Shown in pieces: positions 35,301 through 45,246 of a stretch of DNA of 64,000 nucleotides. This DNA comes from Selaginella tamariscina. Its lineage: Eukaryota; Streptophyta; Lycopodiopsida; Selaginellales; Selaginellaceae. Each line of letters opens with the position of its first letter. Positions within the stretch are counted from its first letter, which is position 1. The DNA lies in assembly GCA_003024785.1 (NCBI GenBank), contig PUQB01000001.1, positions 998,501-1,062,500 of the forward strand. The letters are read 5' to 3'. The translations under genes were made by a program, and so were the position numbers. Under the pieces are notes generated by a model. That model saw only the letters and a program-made list of their open reading frames with translations, did not search any database and was not told the origin of the DNA.

Positions 35301-35919
35301 AGTAAATGTGAAAGTAATTTAGAACAATGATTATATATTAGTGCTTAAATTAATTTGTTTTAAAGTATTTTATGTTTAATTATATATTTTTATATTTAAA
35401 AAGTAATTCCTATGTTTTAAGTTTAAGGACACGTTGGAATGTTCTTCCCCTCAAAATTTTAAGTTAAAATGTAAATGAGATTAATTATAGCCAAATTAAT
35501 GGTAAATGTGAATATAATTTTGAAGCTTTATACTTAAAAGAACATTTATTGTATTTAATTTAAGTGTAAGTGGGGAGGTAAGATTAAGTTAAGCTAAGGG
35601 CAAGTGGGGAGACGCTTTAAAATAAGAAAGTAAACGTTACATTAACGGATACCTTATGTATCGCCAGGTGTATACATATACAGTTAAATTCAAAATGCAC
35701 AACTTTAAAAGTTAATGGGCCATTAATTAGGGTTAGGTTTGAATTAAACTAGGGTTCTGCGGCTAATTAATTGCATGTATTAAGCATAGCAATGGTGAAG
35801 TGCACACAATCTACGGATTCGAAGGCGCTGTGCGGATAATCTAGGCGCTCTGTAAAGAATTGAGTAGCGGAGCTCGTGCCGAATCGATTGCTGTAAGTAT
35901 TAGCAGTGTTTGATCCAGT
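32318..35919. other. AT-rich gene-free stretch
   Basis: No gene seen over 3.6 kb apart from the five-copy repeat listed separately. Near its right end, ttagggttagg (35727-35738) and tagggttct (about 35750) are telo-box-like motifs probably belonging to the B3-2 promoter. Confidence 0.65.
34690..35560. repeat. Five-copy irregular tandem repeat
   Basis: A core of the type acattggagtgc...cctcaaaattttaag...ttaaagtgtaaatgag recurs starting near 34781, 34981, 35089, 35228 and 35428, each followed by an AT-rich part with attaattatag. Spacing varies (about 200, 108, 139, 200 bp), so copies differ by internal deletions. Confidence 0.85.
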
Positions 35920-37441
35920 ATGGGGAACAGTCTAGAGAGGGTTTTAGGCGAGAATTATCAAGTCACCATGAATGTCATGGACGTGAAGCGGCTTCCCAAG
36001 GGGAATGCTAAAAACAGCGACATCGAGAAGGAAGAGGAGAATGTGTCCACTCCCAAGCCCAGGAAGAGCCCCAGACCGCGTAATGCTACTGTTTCTTCAA
36101 GGTATGTATCGCACTTACAGAATATGCATGTGTGTACACGCACTTACACGTGTATAGGAAGAAGAAGACGCCTGCGGCTTCGAAAACGGCGAATCTCCAC
36201 GGCCGCATAAGCGTGGAAGGCGCTCTACTTGTGTTACTATCGGGGAGACCGCAAATCCTAGTCTTGACATCAAAATTATCAAGTCGCATCTTGCACCGCT
36301 GTACTCTATAGTAAGTATAAACTAATGCGTACTCAATCTGTGGGCGAATTTGAGTAATTGTTATATGGGTTCTTTGTATTTGTTTTAGTATATAGATTTT
36401 TGTTATTATATCGAAAATTGGTACATGGGTTCTTTCTAGTTGTTCTATTTTCCCTTTCTTTTTGCATGTGTGCGTTTTTTAAATTTTAAATACAAGTACT
36501 TAAGAAATGAATGTATTTTATTTGTTTTATTTTTCTTTCTTTTTCATATTTGTGCGTTTTTTTAACTTATTCTTCCTTTCTTGGCAAATTGAACAGTTCC
36601 AGTTCATTGTTTTCCCTTCTTGTTTAACAACAAACACACACCAACAGTTCATTTGTGAGTAGATAAGTAGATTTGACCATTACTGTCGTGTAGTGCTCCG
36701 TGTCTCTCTCTCTCTCTCTCAGTTTTGTGTTCTCGATGGCTATATGTGTTGTATATTCATACATAATATGTCTATTGGTGTGTCTCCCTCATGTCCATGC
36801 ATGTATACATCATTGTGTGTCTATTTTGAGAAGTGGCTGTCCACATATAACTGCTGTGTGTGTGTGTGTGTGAGTGTGAGTGAGAGAGAGAGAGGTTGCT
36901 AATGATTGTTGATTGCAGTCTGTTCCATCTGAGTTTGTGGAGCAGCATATGCCTGTGAACAGCACATTTGAGGTCATTAATGGCGGGGAATGCAAGTCAC
37001 TCCAGGTTGAGTCGGTAAACAACACTACAACAAGGTTTTCCTTGAACAAGAAACATTGGGAAACCTTCGTAAAGGAGCATAAGCTGCAGGTTCTCTCTCT
37101 CTCTCTCTCTTGTATGTGTGTAATGTGTATTCTTTGCAGGTTGGTGATTCTGTCCACCTGGAGATCATCGGTGAGAAGCAGGTGAAAATCGAGATTGTTA
37201 AGGACACTTCTGAACGGACGCCAAAGCCTGCGACAGAGTCTGGTTCTCCAGGTATTTGATATAGTGCAGTAGTATACCATAGATCTAATGGTATACCAGA
37301 ATAACCATTTGACCATATATCAACAGAAATTTGTGTACTATAGATGTGCGTGCGCACATATGTATATAGCATAATAAAATCAATTTATTTATTTATTTTA
37401 GTTTTTTGAATGCAGTTGAAGAAGACCCCAAGACAGTATAA
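35920..37441 (+). CDS. B3-domain DNA-binding protein 2
   Basis: Five exons: 35920-36101, 36158-36310, 36919-37089, 37140-37251, 37416-37441; about 214 residues. The start MGNSLERVLGENYQVT is similar to B3 protein 1. The B3 domain reads CVTIGETANPSLDIKIIKSH, SVPSEFVEQHM, NGGECKSLQVESV, TRFSLNKKHWETFVKEHKL, VGDSVHLEIIGEKQVKIEI; a short tail ends VEEDPKTV. The frame of exon 1 (KKKTPAASK after the splice) and the frame of the B3 part (ENGESPRPHKRGRRST) differ, so one base appears to be missing between about 36178 and 36195. Compared with B3-1 it lacks the split in mid-domain and the long acidic tail. Nuclear DNA binding is expected from the family; targets are unknown. Confidence 0.8.
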
Positions 37442-38234
37442 TCTAATCACCAAGTTGTCAAGATGTTGTAACTTAACTATGCCCTCAACAGCATCCACCA
37501 CAAAAAGACTCATATTCTTTCTTTTTTTCTCCTTTGGATTTAGTGTGTTCTTCTTCTATTTGTTTATTTGTATGGGGTTTCCTTTGTATTTCAAAAGTCA
37601 TCAAAGCTACTAATCATTCTAAAACTTAATGTGCAACAAAAATAAATAAATAATAAAAATCTGCTTATGTACGGGCAAATCTTTGGCCTGTACGGACGGC
37701 TTCTCAGAAAGGAATCTCCATGTGTCATAAACTCGACCGTACACGTGTCACCAACTGGCTTCTTGTTTGTGTTACATATGATCGGCATCGGATTCCAGTC
37801 CCGTACCACTCTTTGTAATTCATGCATGTGTGTGTGTGTGTTGTGTGTGTGTGTGTGCACGTTCAAAGTGGAGACATTTCTAAAGGACGATGCTGTATAT
37901 TCAAATAAGAACGCCCGGAGAATTAGTTTATACTAAGTCTTTTCTTCCCACGTATTGCATTTGTTATACACTGTTGTGTGTGTAGTGTTATTTATATATA
38001 TATAAAGTAAATAATATGTACGTCCAATACATAATCTTTGAAAAGACTTAGTACATGGGATTCGAAAGACTGTAATGACACACCAAGACATGTTAACTGC
38101 CGTTATACATATTGCAAGTACCTGTGTTTGTTTAAGCTACGCCTCTGAAGAGTACACACGGGCATTCATCGTGTCATTTATTCCATTACGTCCTATATAT
38201 ACAACACACACTTCACATTCCATGCATTCATTTT
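37442..38234. other. Spacer between B3-2 and XTH 1
   Basis: No recognised gene. The stretch 37660-37830 has more balanced base composition than its surroundings and a 73-89-codon frame, but no splice or homology signal I can support. A TG/CA-rich run lies near 37825-37860. Confidence 0.5.
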
Positions 38235-39227
38235 ATGGATTCATTCAAGTTGATAGTTCTCGTCGTCATATTCGTAATAAGAACGACGTCGCCGCTCCGA
38301 TTGCCTCACGTCAGAGATACAAGGTTCGAGAGAAACTATGCTTTCCTGTGGGGGAAACTGATCAACAGGGACTCGGAGGTAGAACTGGTTCTTGACAAAC
38401 AGTTCGGTAAGTTCCCGTAAGAGAGGTGGCAGGCACATGGGATGACGTTTCTTTTCTGTTGTTATAGAGGGTGCTGGATTCAGATCAAAGACCAGTTATC
38501 TGTTCGGACACATAAGCATGAAGATCAAGCTTGCGCCACGTGACTCAGCAGGAACGGTCACTACCTTCTACTTGTCCTCGCAGAAGGAGGATTACAATGA
38601 CATACACGACGAGATTGACTTCGAGTTCCTGGGGAACGTTTCCGGGCAGCCGTACATTGCCCAGACGAATATTTTTGTTAGGGGAACTGGAAACCGCGAG
38701 CAGCGGATATACCTCTGGTTCGATCCCACCGAGGACTTCCATACGTATGCCATTCTCTGGAATCAAGAACAGATTGTGTACGTGTGCGTGTGCGTGTGTG
38801 TGCGCGTGCGTGCGTGTGCGTTAATTATCTTTATTTACAGATTTTACATAGACGATAAACCGATTCGGGTTTATAAGCGTAATGAAGCGAGAGGTATACC
38901 TTTCCCGAATATGCAGCTACTGGGAATATACTCAACGATATTCAATGGATCAGCGTGGGCCACGCGTGGTGGAGCTGACAAGTTAAATTGGGATCACGCA
39001 CCCTTTGTTGCGACGTACAAAGGGTTTAACGTGGATGCGTGTAGTGGTACGGTTGAGGTGTGTAGTACGGTCAAGGGCAGGTGGTGGAATAAGCCAGAGT
39101 TTTTAACTAGCGATCGGATACCATGAATGATATCGCTTTGATTAAGAAAAAGTATATGGTTTATGATTATTGCAAGGATTTTAATAGGTATCCAAAGGCT
39201 CCTCCGGAATGTGCTCTAAATCCATGA
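38235..39227 (+). CDS. Xyloglucan endotransglucosylase/hydrolase 1 (XTH, GH16)
   Basis: Secreted cell-wall enzyme that cuts and rejoins xyloglucan chains. Exons 38235-38406, 38468-38777, 38841-39227; about 289 residues. A hydrophobic signal peptide (MDSFKLIVLVVIFVI) leads the protein. The GH16 active site is [11 protein letters not shown] (two catalytic Glu, about 38609-38640), followed by PYIAQTNIFVRGTGNREQRI, LWFDPTEDFHTYAILWN and the XET C-terminal domain with CS..., GRWWNKPEFLTSDR and YDYCKDFNRYPKAPPECALN. One base is missing near 39112-39124: as given the frame stops at 39126 after DRIP, and the conserved C-terminal 34 residues lie in the next frame up to 39227. Intron 2 is 63 bp, almost all alternating GT/GC. 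Confidence 0.88.
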
Positions 39228-39508
39228 GAGACGCAAATTAATTATATAAATTAATAAATTATTATATTGTATTGAATATGTATGTTTCAATTAATATGTA
39301 ATTTCAAACTTAGAAAGAAAGTGTAATTTTTTATTATTCTTAAACCATATGTGACATAATCTAATTTGAATATTATATTAAATACATTATAATATATTTT
39401 AGATTGTATTAAAATCACATTATTGGTTTTAGGATTAATTATAAATTTAATTATTTTGATTTTAATTTAAAAATCTGTAGTGAACTTTCCATCAAATCCG
39501 TTTAAAAT

Positions 39509-39752
39509 ATAAGTTTATATATTTTTAAAATTTATAGTATATTGTTAATTTTAAATTTAAAATATAAATTGTATGTTTAAGGATTTAAATTAGCAATAAT
39601 AATGTCCTGATAAATTTACTATTCTGACATATTAACAAAAAGTTTATATATTTTTAAAATTTATAGTATATTGTTAATTTTAAATTTTAAATACAAATTA
39701 TAAGTTTTAAGATTTAAATTAGAAATGGTAATGTCCTAATAAATTTACTATT
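39509..39752. repeat. Tandem duplication, about 129-bp spacing
   Basis: aagtttatatatttttaaaa at 39511 recurs at 39640, and both copies run on through ttaaattag...taaatttactatt with small differences. Confidence 0.85.
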
Positions 39753-39934
39753 TGGAATTGTTTATGTTGCAGTTTTTTAAGAAAAATTATGAAATTGACC
39801 CTCTAGTTTTACTTTTTACTTTTGTATAATTCTCAAATTGACCTTGAGTATACACCCGCACACATGCAATGTTATATATTTTAGCATTAAGCAATATATT
39901 TATATATTTATCATGTGTGTAAGTCTTAATAAAT

Positions 39935-40690
39935 TTGACTGTCCTACTTTACCACAATACAAACATAAATTATCACCATGATGATGTTGCTTCTCAGTAG
40001 TTAAAAGTGAGCCATGTTTGTATTTGTCAACTTCCATATGAAGTACTACAAAAGGTGTTGTATGAACATGTGTTACTGTTTATATTTTCATATGAATTAT
40101 TACAAAAGGTGTTGTATGAACATGTATTACAGGTATAAGATTGACTTGTAGGAATTACTGACGGGATGTTTTTGATGAAAAACGAAGTGTTCGATCGATG
40201 TAGTTTCGTCACATCAAATGTTCGTGCAAAGTTGTTAAAATTCAGATGCATATACAGAAGTTAATTAGAATCCTTGTGTGAGCTTTTGTAATTCGTGCAT
40301 GTGGAACGATACTTATTAAAATTTCAAAAGCAAACTTCAAAAACAACCATAAATTTTTTAAAGTATTCCATTAATGGGTCATCACGTTTTAGCAAAGGGC
40401 AATTCAATCTCGTGGAGATCCAACTAGTAAGGATGCTAAAATGCTAACCTTTTGTGTATCAGTCGAGCAGTGGCATAGTTACATGTAGATCAAAACCTGA
40501 TTTAATTTAAGAAACCTTAAAAATTAGTGTGATTACCACTAAACTTCTTTGGCACGCTGATATTTAGATTTGAAGAAGAATTTGATAAAGAAGAAACCAC
40601 ATATGCTTGAGAAAGAGCCTGTGGAGTATCCTTAAAGATGTTAACCAAGTTGGTGAAACCTTGCAGATATGTGGCCAATGTATGATAATT
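39935..40690 (-). pseudogene. Isolated retrotransposon gag relic (Gyp-2/3 family)
   Basis: Minus-strand sequence aligns in order with Gyp-2 gag 8975-9790: start region near 40690 (ATCTGCAAGGTTTCACCAA-like), KKF-G-type segment near 40540, the GFLNQIRL-like block near 40500, ctcgactgatacacaaaaggt near 40455, and the zinc-knuckle coding part (TTGTATTGTGGTAAAGTAGG) near 39950-39970. Stops interrupt it, no LTR or pol accompanies it, and a small internal duplication (tacaaaaggtgttgtatgaa, 40045 and 40099) is present. Confidence 0.8.
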
Positions 40691-40866
40691 ATATAAAACT
40701 AATTGATAATTTTCCCTTTTTATAATAATTCTTTAATGATATTGTATTAATAAATAACCATTAACTATTTAGAAAATATCAAACACTTTGAACTATGTAA
40801 AACGTGGCCGATTTATAACCACCCATCTGTCCGTTTAAACACCGTCGGTGGTGTCGACAAACCTAA

Positions 40867-42715
40867 ATGAATGCGTCAGCAATAACAGGAACAAGTTATG
40901 GATTCAGCAAGAACACTTCAGGTACTCGTCTTAGTTCAATTCTTACACAACAAGCAGTGAATAGAGTATGGCTAAGAACCCAGTTACACACCACATGCTT
41001 CAGTTTTGGCAATTCAGAAATAAAACCACTAGTAATCCTAACAATAGCAGAAACCATAACACAAGGAAGAAATCCAGGTTGCGGAGGATCTGGAATGCAA
41101 GATTTTACCTGTGGCGGAAGAGAATCGCAGTTGCATTCTCATTTGCAAACATCTACAGCTACCTGCGGAGGAAATGGAAGAATTTACTACTGGGCGCATG
41201 TCTGGCTTGCATTCTTGCAATGGGCAGCTACCTCTTGCAGTTAACTGCAACATATGCACCGAAGAGCGTTCCGTATTCATCTCTTATACAGTCACTGGAG
41301 TCTCAGAAGGTCAAGAGCGTGGTATTCGAAGAAGGGTCGTCTCAGATCTTCTTCAATGTTGTCGAAGAAGATGATAAAACACTGCCTGCAGTAGAGTTTT
41401 GTACGAGGAAGATCAGACACGACGAAGGTTATCTTCTGGGTTTGCTAAGAACAGGAAATGTAGAGTATAAGCTCGGCTCCCCGCAACTTGGGGTCGATAT
41501 TTGCTTCGGTTGCAGGCACCATTATAACACTCTGGATTCCTTTGAGTCCTCTCTTGTGGTTGATGCACAGGCAGCTCAGTGGTCGCGCAGATATGTCGAA
41601 AAACAGGAAGAGGAAGAGCATTCAAAGTGTTAAGTTTGAAGATGTTGCTGGAGTAGACACTGCAAAAGCGGAGCTGTGGGAGGTACGCACGCGCGCGCAC
41701 ACACACACACACTAAATCTACGTTACAGATAGTTTCATGTTTGAGAGGCCAGACTAAGTTCCGAAAACTTGGTGCAAAGTTCCCGAAAGGAGTGTTACTA
41801 ATAGGACCACCAGGAACAGGGAAGACTTTGCTAGCGAGAGCACTCGCGGGAGAAGCCGGGGTGCCATTTTTTGCTGCTTCTGCCAGTGAGTTTGTGGAGA
41901 TGTTCGTTGGGAGAGGAGCTGCACGTATAAGGGAGCTCTTTGCCATGGCTAGGAAATATGCACCTTCGGTTATATTCATCGATGAACTCGATGCTGTTGG
42001 TGGGCAGCGTGGACGAGGCTTCAATGACGAACGTGATCAAACTCTTAATCAGGTAACAGTTTTAGTTTTAGTCGTGTGTGTGTGTGTTATACTTGCAGGT
42101 TTGTACACAAACACACATACACACGCACACACGCTGATATGATGCGTGCATACGACAGCTATTGACGGAGATGGATGGGTTTGAGACGGAGAGAGGGGTT
42201 TTGGTACTGGCAGCGACAAATCGGGCAGAGGCACTAGATCCGGCCCTGTGTAGAGCAGGAAGATTCTCAAGGAAAGTGTATGTAAGAGAGCCTGATTTAG
42301 AAGGGAGAAAGCAAGTCTTGGCCGTTCATATGCGAGACGTGCCTGTTGAAGGCGATGCAGAATCTGTAAGGAGTTTTGTTGCTGCTATTACACCTGGCTT
42401 TGTTGGTGCTGACCTGGCAAATGTTGTCAATGAAGCTGCTCTACTGGCTGCCCGCAAAGGTACGTGTAATGTTACACAGTGTGTGTGTGTGTGTGTGTGT
42501 GTATAACAACATTAAATAACATGATTAACAAATATATAGGACAAGAGGCAGTGGCTCTGGATGATTTCAAGGAGGCAGTGTACAGATCGAAGTACGGAGT
42601 AGGCGGGGAGTCGGGTGTTCTTAGCAGCTTAGAAAGGAAGATCTGTGGACTGCTCCAGAGTGTAAAGCCACGTGGACAAGACAATGGGAATGTCTATCCG
42701 GTTGCCTCCAGTTAA
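40867..42715 (+). CDS. FTSHI3: FTSHI3-type inactive FtsH AAA protein, chloroplast
   Basis: AAA+ ATPase related to the plastid FtsH proteases but ending before the metalloprotease domain, as Arabidopsis FTSHI3 does. Exons: from 40867 or 40968 to 41682, 41729-42052, 42159-42459, 42540-42715; 504 residues from ATG 40968. A basic N-terminus and one membrane span ([20 protein letters not shown]) precede a [20 protein letters not shown]-type FtsH extracellular segment and a second span. Motifs: FEDVAGVD, Walker [24 protein letters not shown], Walker [48 protein letters not shown] with both SRH arginines, [18 protein letters not shown]. No HEXXH. One surplus G in gggg at 41490-41493 breaks the frame. 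The Ser/Thr-rich frame from ATG 40867 looks like a transit peptide and would need one more frame change to join. ATP hydrolysis looks possible; a scaffold or chaperone role is inferred. Confidence 0.87.
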
Positions 42716-42769
42716 ATTACACGTCACACAGCTCATTACAGACTAAACTAAAGAATGTTGCTATGACCC

Positions 42770-43711
42770 TCAGGGATTGAGAGCACATTCCCTGGGAATC
42801 TTGGGGAATCTCTTGGAATCCTTACAATAGTCATAAATCATGTAGTTCTGTTTGACCCAACCAAGCTTACTCTTGGTACGTCGGTCGCTAGTTAAGTAAG
42901 CCCCTCGGTTCCACCACTCTCCCTTGCAACTCTGAGCCGTACCACTGCAGGCGTTTACATTGAACCCTCTGTACGACGCCACAAATGGGGCATGGTTCCA
43001 GTTTATCTTGTCGAGTCCTCCACGTGTCGCCCAATCGTCTCCGTTCCATAAGCTTGAGTATATTCCCATGGGTTGCATTATCGGGAATGGTATACCTACT
43101 GCTTCATTATTCTTGTATACTCGAACTGGTATATCGTCTACGTAGAATCTGTGTACAATGGTTTCTTTAACAGACGTATGTATATAATAACTTACATGAT
43201 CTGTTGTTGGTTCCAGAGGAAGGCATAAGTATGGAAGTCCGTAGTGGGGTCGAACCAGAGGTGTATACGCTGCTCTCGGTTTCCCACCCCATTAACAAAA
43301 ACGTTGGTCTGTACGATGTATGGCTGCCCGGGAACATTCCCTAGAAACTCAAAGTCAATCTCGTCGTGCCTGTCCACCTCAGAGGACATATAGAATGCAG
43401 TCACGGTCCCTGCTGAATCGCCTGGGACAAGCTTTATCTCCATACTCACGTGTCCGAACAGGTACTTGTTTCTGGAACCGAAACCAGCACCTGTAAGAGA
43501 AGAGTTAGAGAGATGCCCAAACACGTACGGCATCTTCTGTTTCTGTTCGGTATCTACCGGATGATCTATCTAGAAGCAACTGGATCTGTGTGCCTCCGTC
43601 GATCAATCGTGTATGATCCTGGGCCCATCGGACTCCATAGTTCTTGTCAAACCTTGCAGCGGAGGCTGTGTTGAGCAGAACTGAAATGAGTAGAACTATG
43701 GCAGTATTCAT
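42770..43711 (-). CDS. Xyloglucan endotransglucosylase/hydrolase 2 (XTH, GH16)
   Basis: Intact paralogue of the enzyme at 38235. Exons (minus): 43711-43558, 43490-43196, 43148-42770; 275 residues with consistent phases. Signal peptide [19 protein letters not shown], likely cut after ASA. Family motifs in order: [36 protein letters not shown], catalytic [61 protein letters not shown], and a full XET C-terminal domain ([37 protein letters not shown]) with its paired cysteines. It acts in the apoplast on xyloglucan. It faces FTSHI3 tail to tail with 54 bp between the coding ends. Its intactness shows what XTH 1 should look like and supports the missing base there. Confidence 0.93.
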
Positions 43712-44399
43712 AGTTTGCTTTGATAAGAACTGTTGTAAACAAGTATAAGCTGTTGTTGTTGAATGATATATATTTGTAAGAGGGAATGGGAGAGTTTACA
43801 GCCGGCCAAACTGCTGGCTAGGAAGTGGACTGGTAAAGCATTATAGTGAGCAAATCAATATTTACACACGCTCTTGACGTCATACACGCTAGGTGTATGT
43901 GTTTGTATGTGGAATAATTTGACATAGAGACAAAGTTAGGTTTGGCTGCTTCTCATAAGTACGTGTAGAAGGAGTTCGAGGACAGAATATCTTTGTCTTT
44001 GTATTTCAATCATAGTTGTCTCCAGACACTTACGTATGCCTAGAGAGTATGTAACAAGCAACATCTTGGGATGCTGCCAGTTGGTCTCTCCCTCCCTCCC
44101 TCTCTCCCCCCTCTCTCTCTCTTCCTCCTCCCTCCTCCCTCTCTCTCTCCCTCTCTCCTCTCTCTCTCTCCCTCCCTCCCTCCCTCCCTCTCTCTCCCTC
44201 CCTCCCTCCCGTATATTATTATCTTTGGTTCCTTCGTTTTGAGTTTTGTAATACTGTACGTCTGTGTGTGTGTGTGTGTGTATACACACACACACATACA
44301 TACAGAGACACACACACACATAGAGAAAGAGAGAGAGAGTTCACAAATGAACTGCATACATGGCCTGTACAAATGAATAGTAAATAAAGTTTCCCACCT
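43712..44399. repeat. Spacer with long pyrimidine repeat
   Basis: The XTH 2 upstream region and the R-SNARE 3' side. 44083-44212 is almost pure C/T ((CT)n and (CCCT)n mixtures), followed at 44261-44340 by (GT)n, (AC)n and (GA)n. No gene seen. Confidence 0.8.
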
Positions 44400-44720
44400 T
44401 CAGATTTGCCACCACTTTCTTGACATCATCAATCTCTCCAGCTCTTTTGCCGTGGAAGCAAAATCCTCTGCACTTCTTTCCAAGTCTTCAGTTCTCCTGT
44501 TTATAGCCTACAAATAGAAATAACTGATATAATTAATGGAAAATTAATACTTAATTAGTTAAACGCTGTTTAGTTATTATTTATCATTGTATATTCTACG
44601 AGTTATACCTTGAGCTTCTCTTGCCGTTCCACTAAAGCATCTCTTGCATGCACTGCAGCAGATGTCTGTAGAGAAATTGACCACTACGTTTACAAAGTTA
44701 AATAACGTGTGTGCGTGTGC

Positions 44721-44753
<33 letters not shown>

Positions 44754-45036
44754 ATGAATATGTATATAGTATACCGTTTCAATGGAATGTCCATAAGCTT
44801 TCTTTATTTCATCAGGAGATCGCCGGAAAGGCTTAATATCTTGTTCTGCCTTGACCTTTCTCTTCTTTCCTGTTCATGTATCACACTATGAAGAAATTCA
44901 TATAATGATATTATATATTATGTAAATGTATATAATATAATTACAAAACCATGAGCTTACCTCTAAGCTTGAGCTTCTTGGACAGTCTCTTCAGAACGAG
45001 GCGAATGCGAATAGAAATGCGATGTAAGAAACCCAT
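44400..45036 (-). CDS. Free-standing tomosyn-type R-SNARE protein (111 aa)
   Basis: Four exons (minus): 45036-44961, 44869-44774, 44665-44609, 44506-44400; 111 residues, all phases consistent. The C-terminal half is an R-SNARE motif: ALVERQEKLKAINRRTEDLE then RSAEDFASTAKELERLMMSR, with the ionic-layer arginine at residue 81 (compare VAMP VLERDQKLSELDDRADAL), ending KWWQI without a membrane anchor. The DIKPFRRSPDEIKKAYGHS segment and the KWW end resemble the tails of plant tomosyn/Lgl-type proteins, which carry this motif after WD40 repeats; here only about 60 residues precede it, the first 30 very basic. R-SNAREs pair with Q-SNAREs in vesicle fusion; an unanchored one could act as an inhibitory SNARE. 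That role is inferred. Confidence 0.7.
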
Positions 45037-45246
45037 AGTGATTAAGTAAAAGATTAAAAGTAGGAGCTCTTTTGTTTGGCAGCCGACGGAGATGACAGTG
45101 TGACATCATAAAGCATTTAATAACAGAATATTCTCTATTAATGTCTTAATCATGTAGAAATTTCTAAATATTAAAGACAATTAATAATTTATATATAATG
45201 AAAAGAAAAAATGATAATATAGAAAGTTCCAGTTAAAATAAAGTAT

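Larger units (their letters stand above)
39228..40866. other. Intergenic stretch with a 129-bp duplication and a gag relic
   Basis: Besides the two features listed separately (39509-39752, 39935-40690), sequence is AT-rich with no gene seen. Confidence 0.6.

Noticed and set aside
44071-44376. Ser/Pro/Leu-rich frames on both strands
   Set aside because: Translations of the pyrimidine microsatellite.
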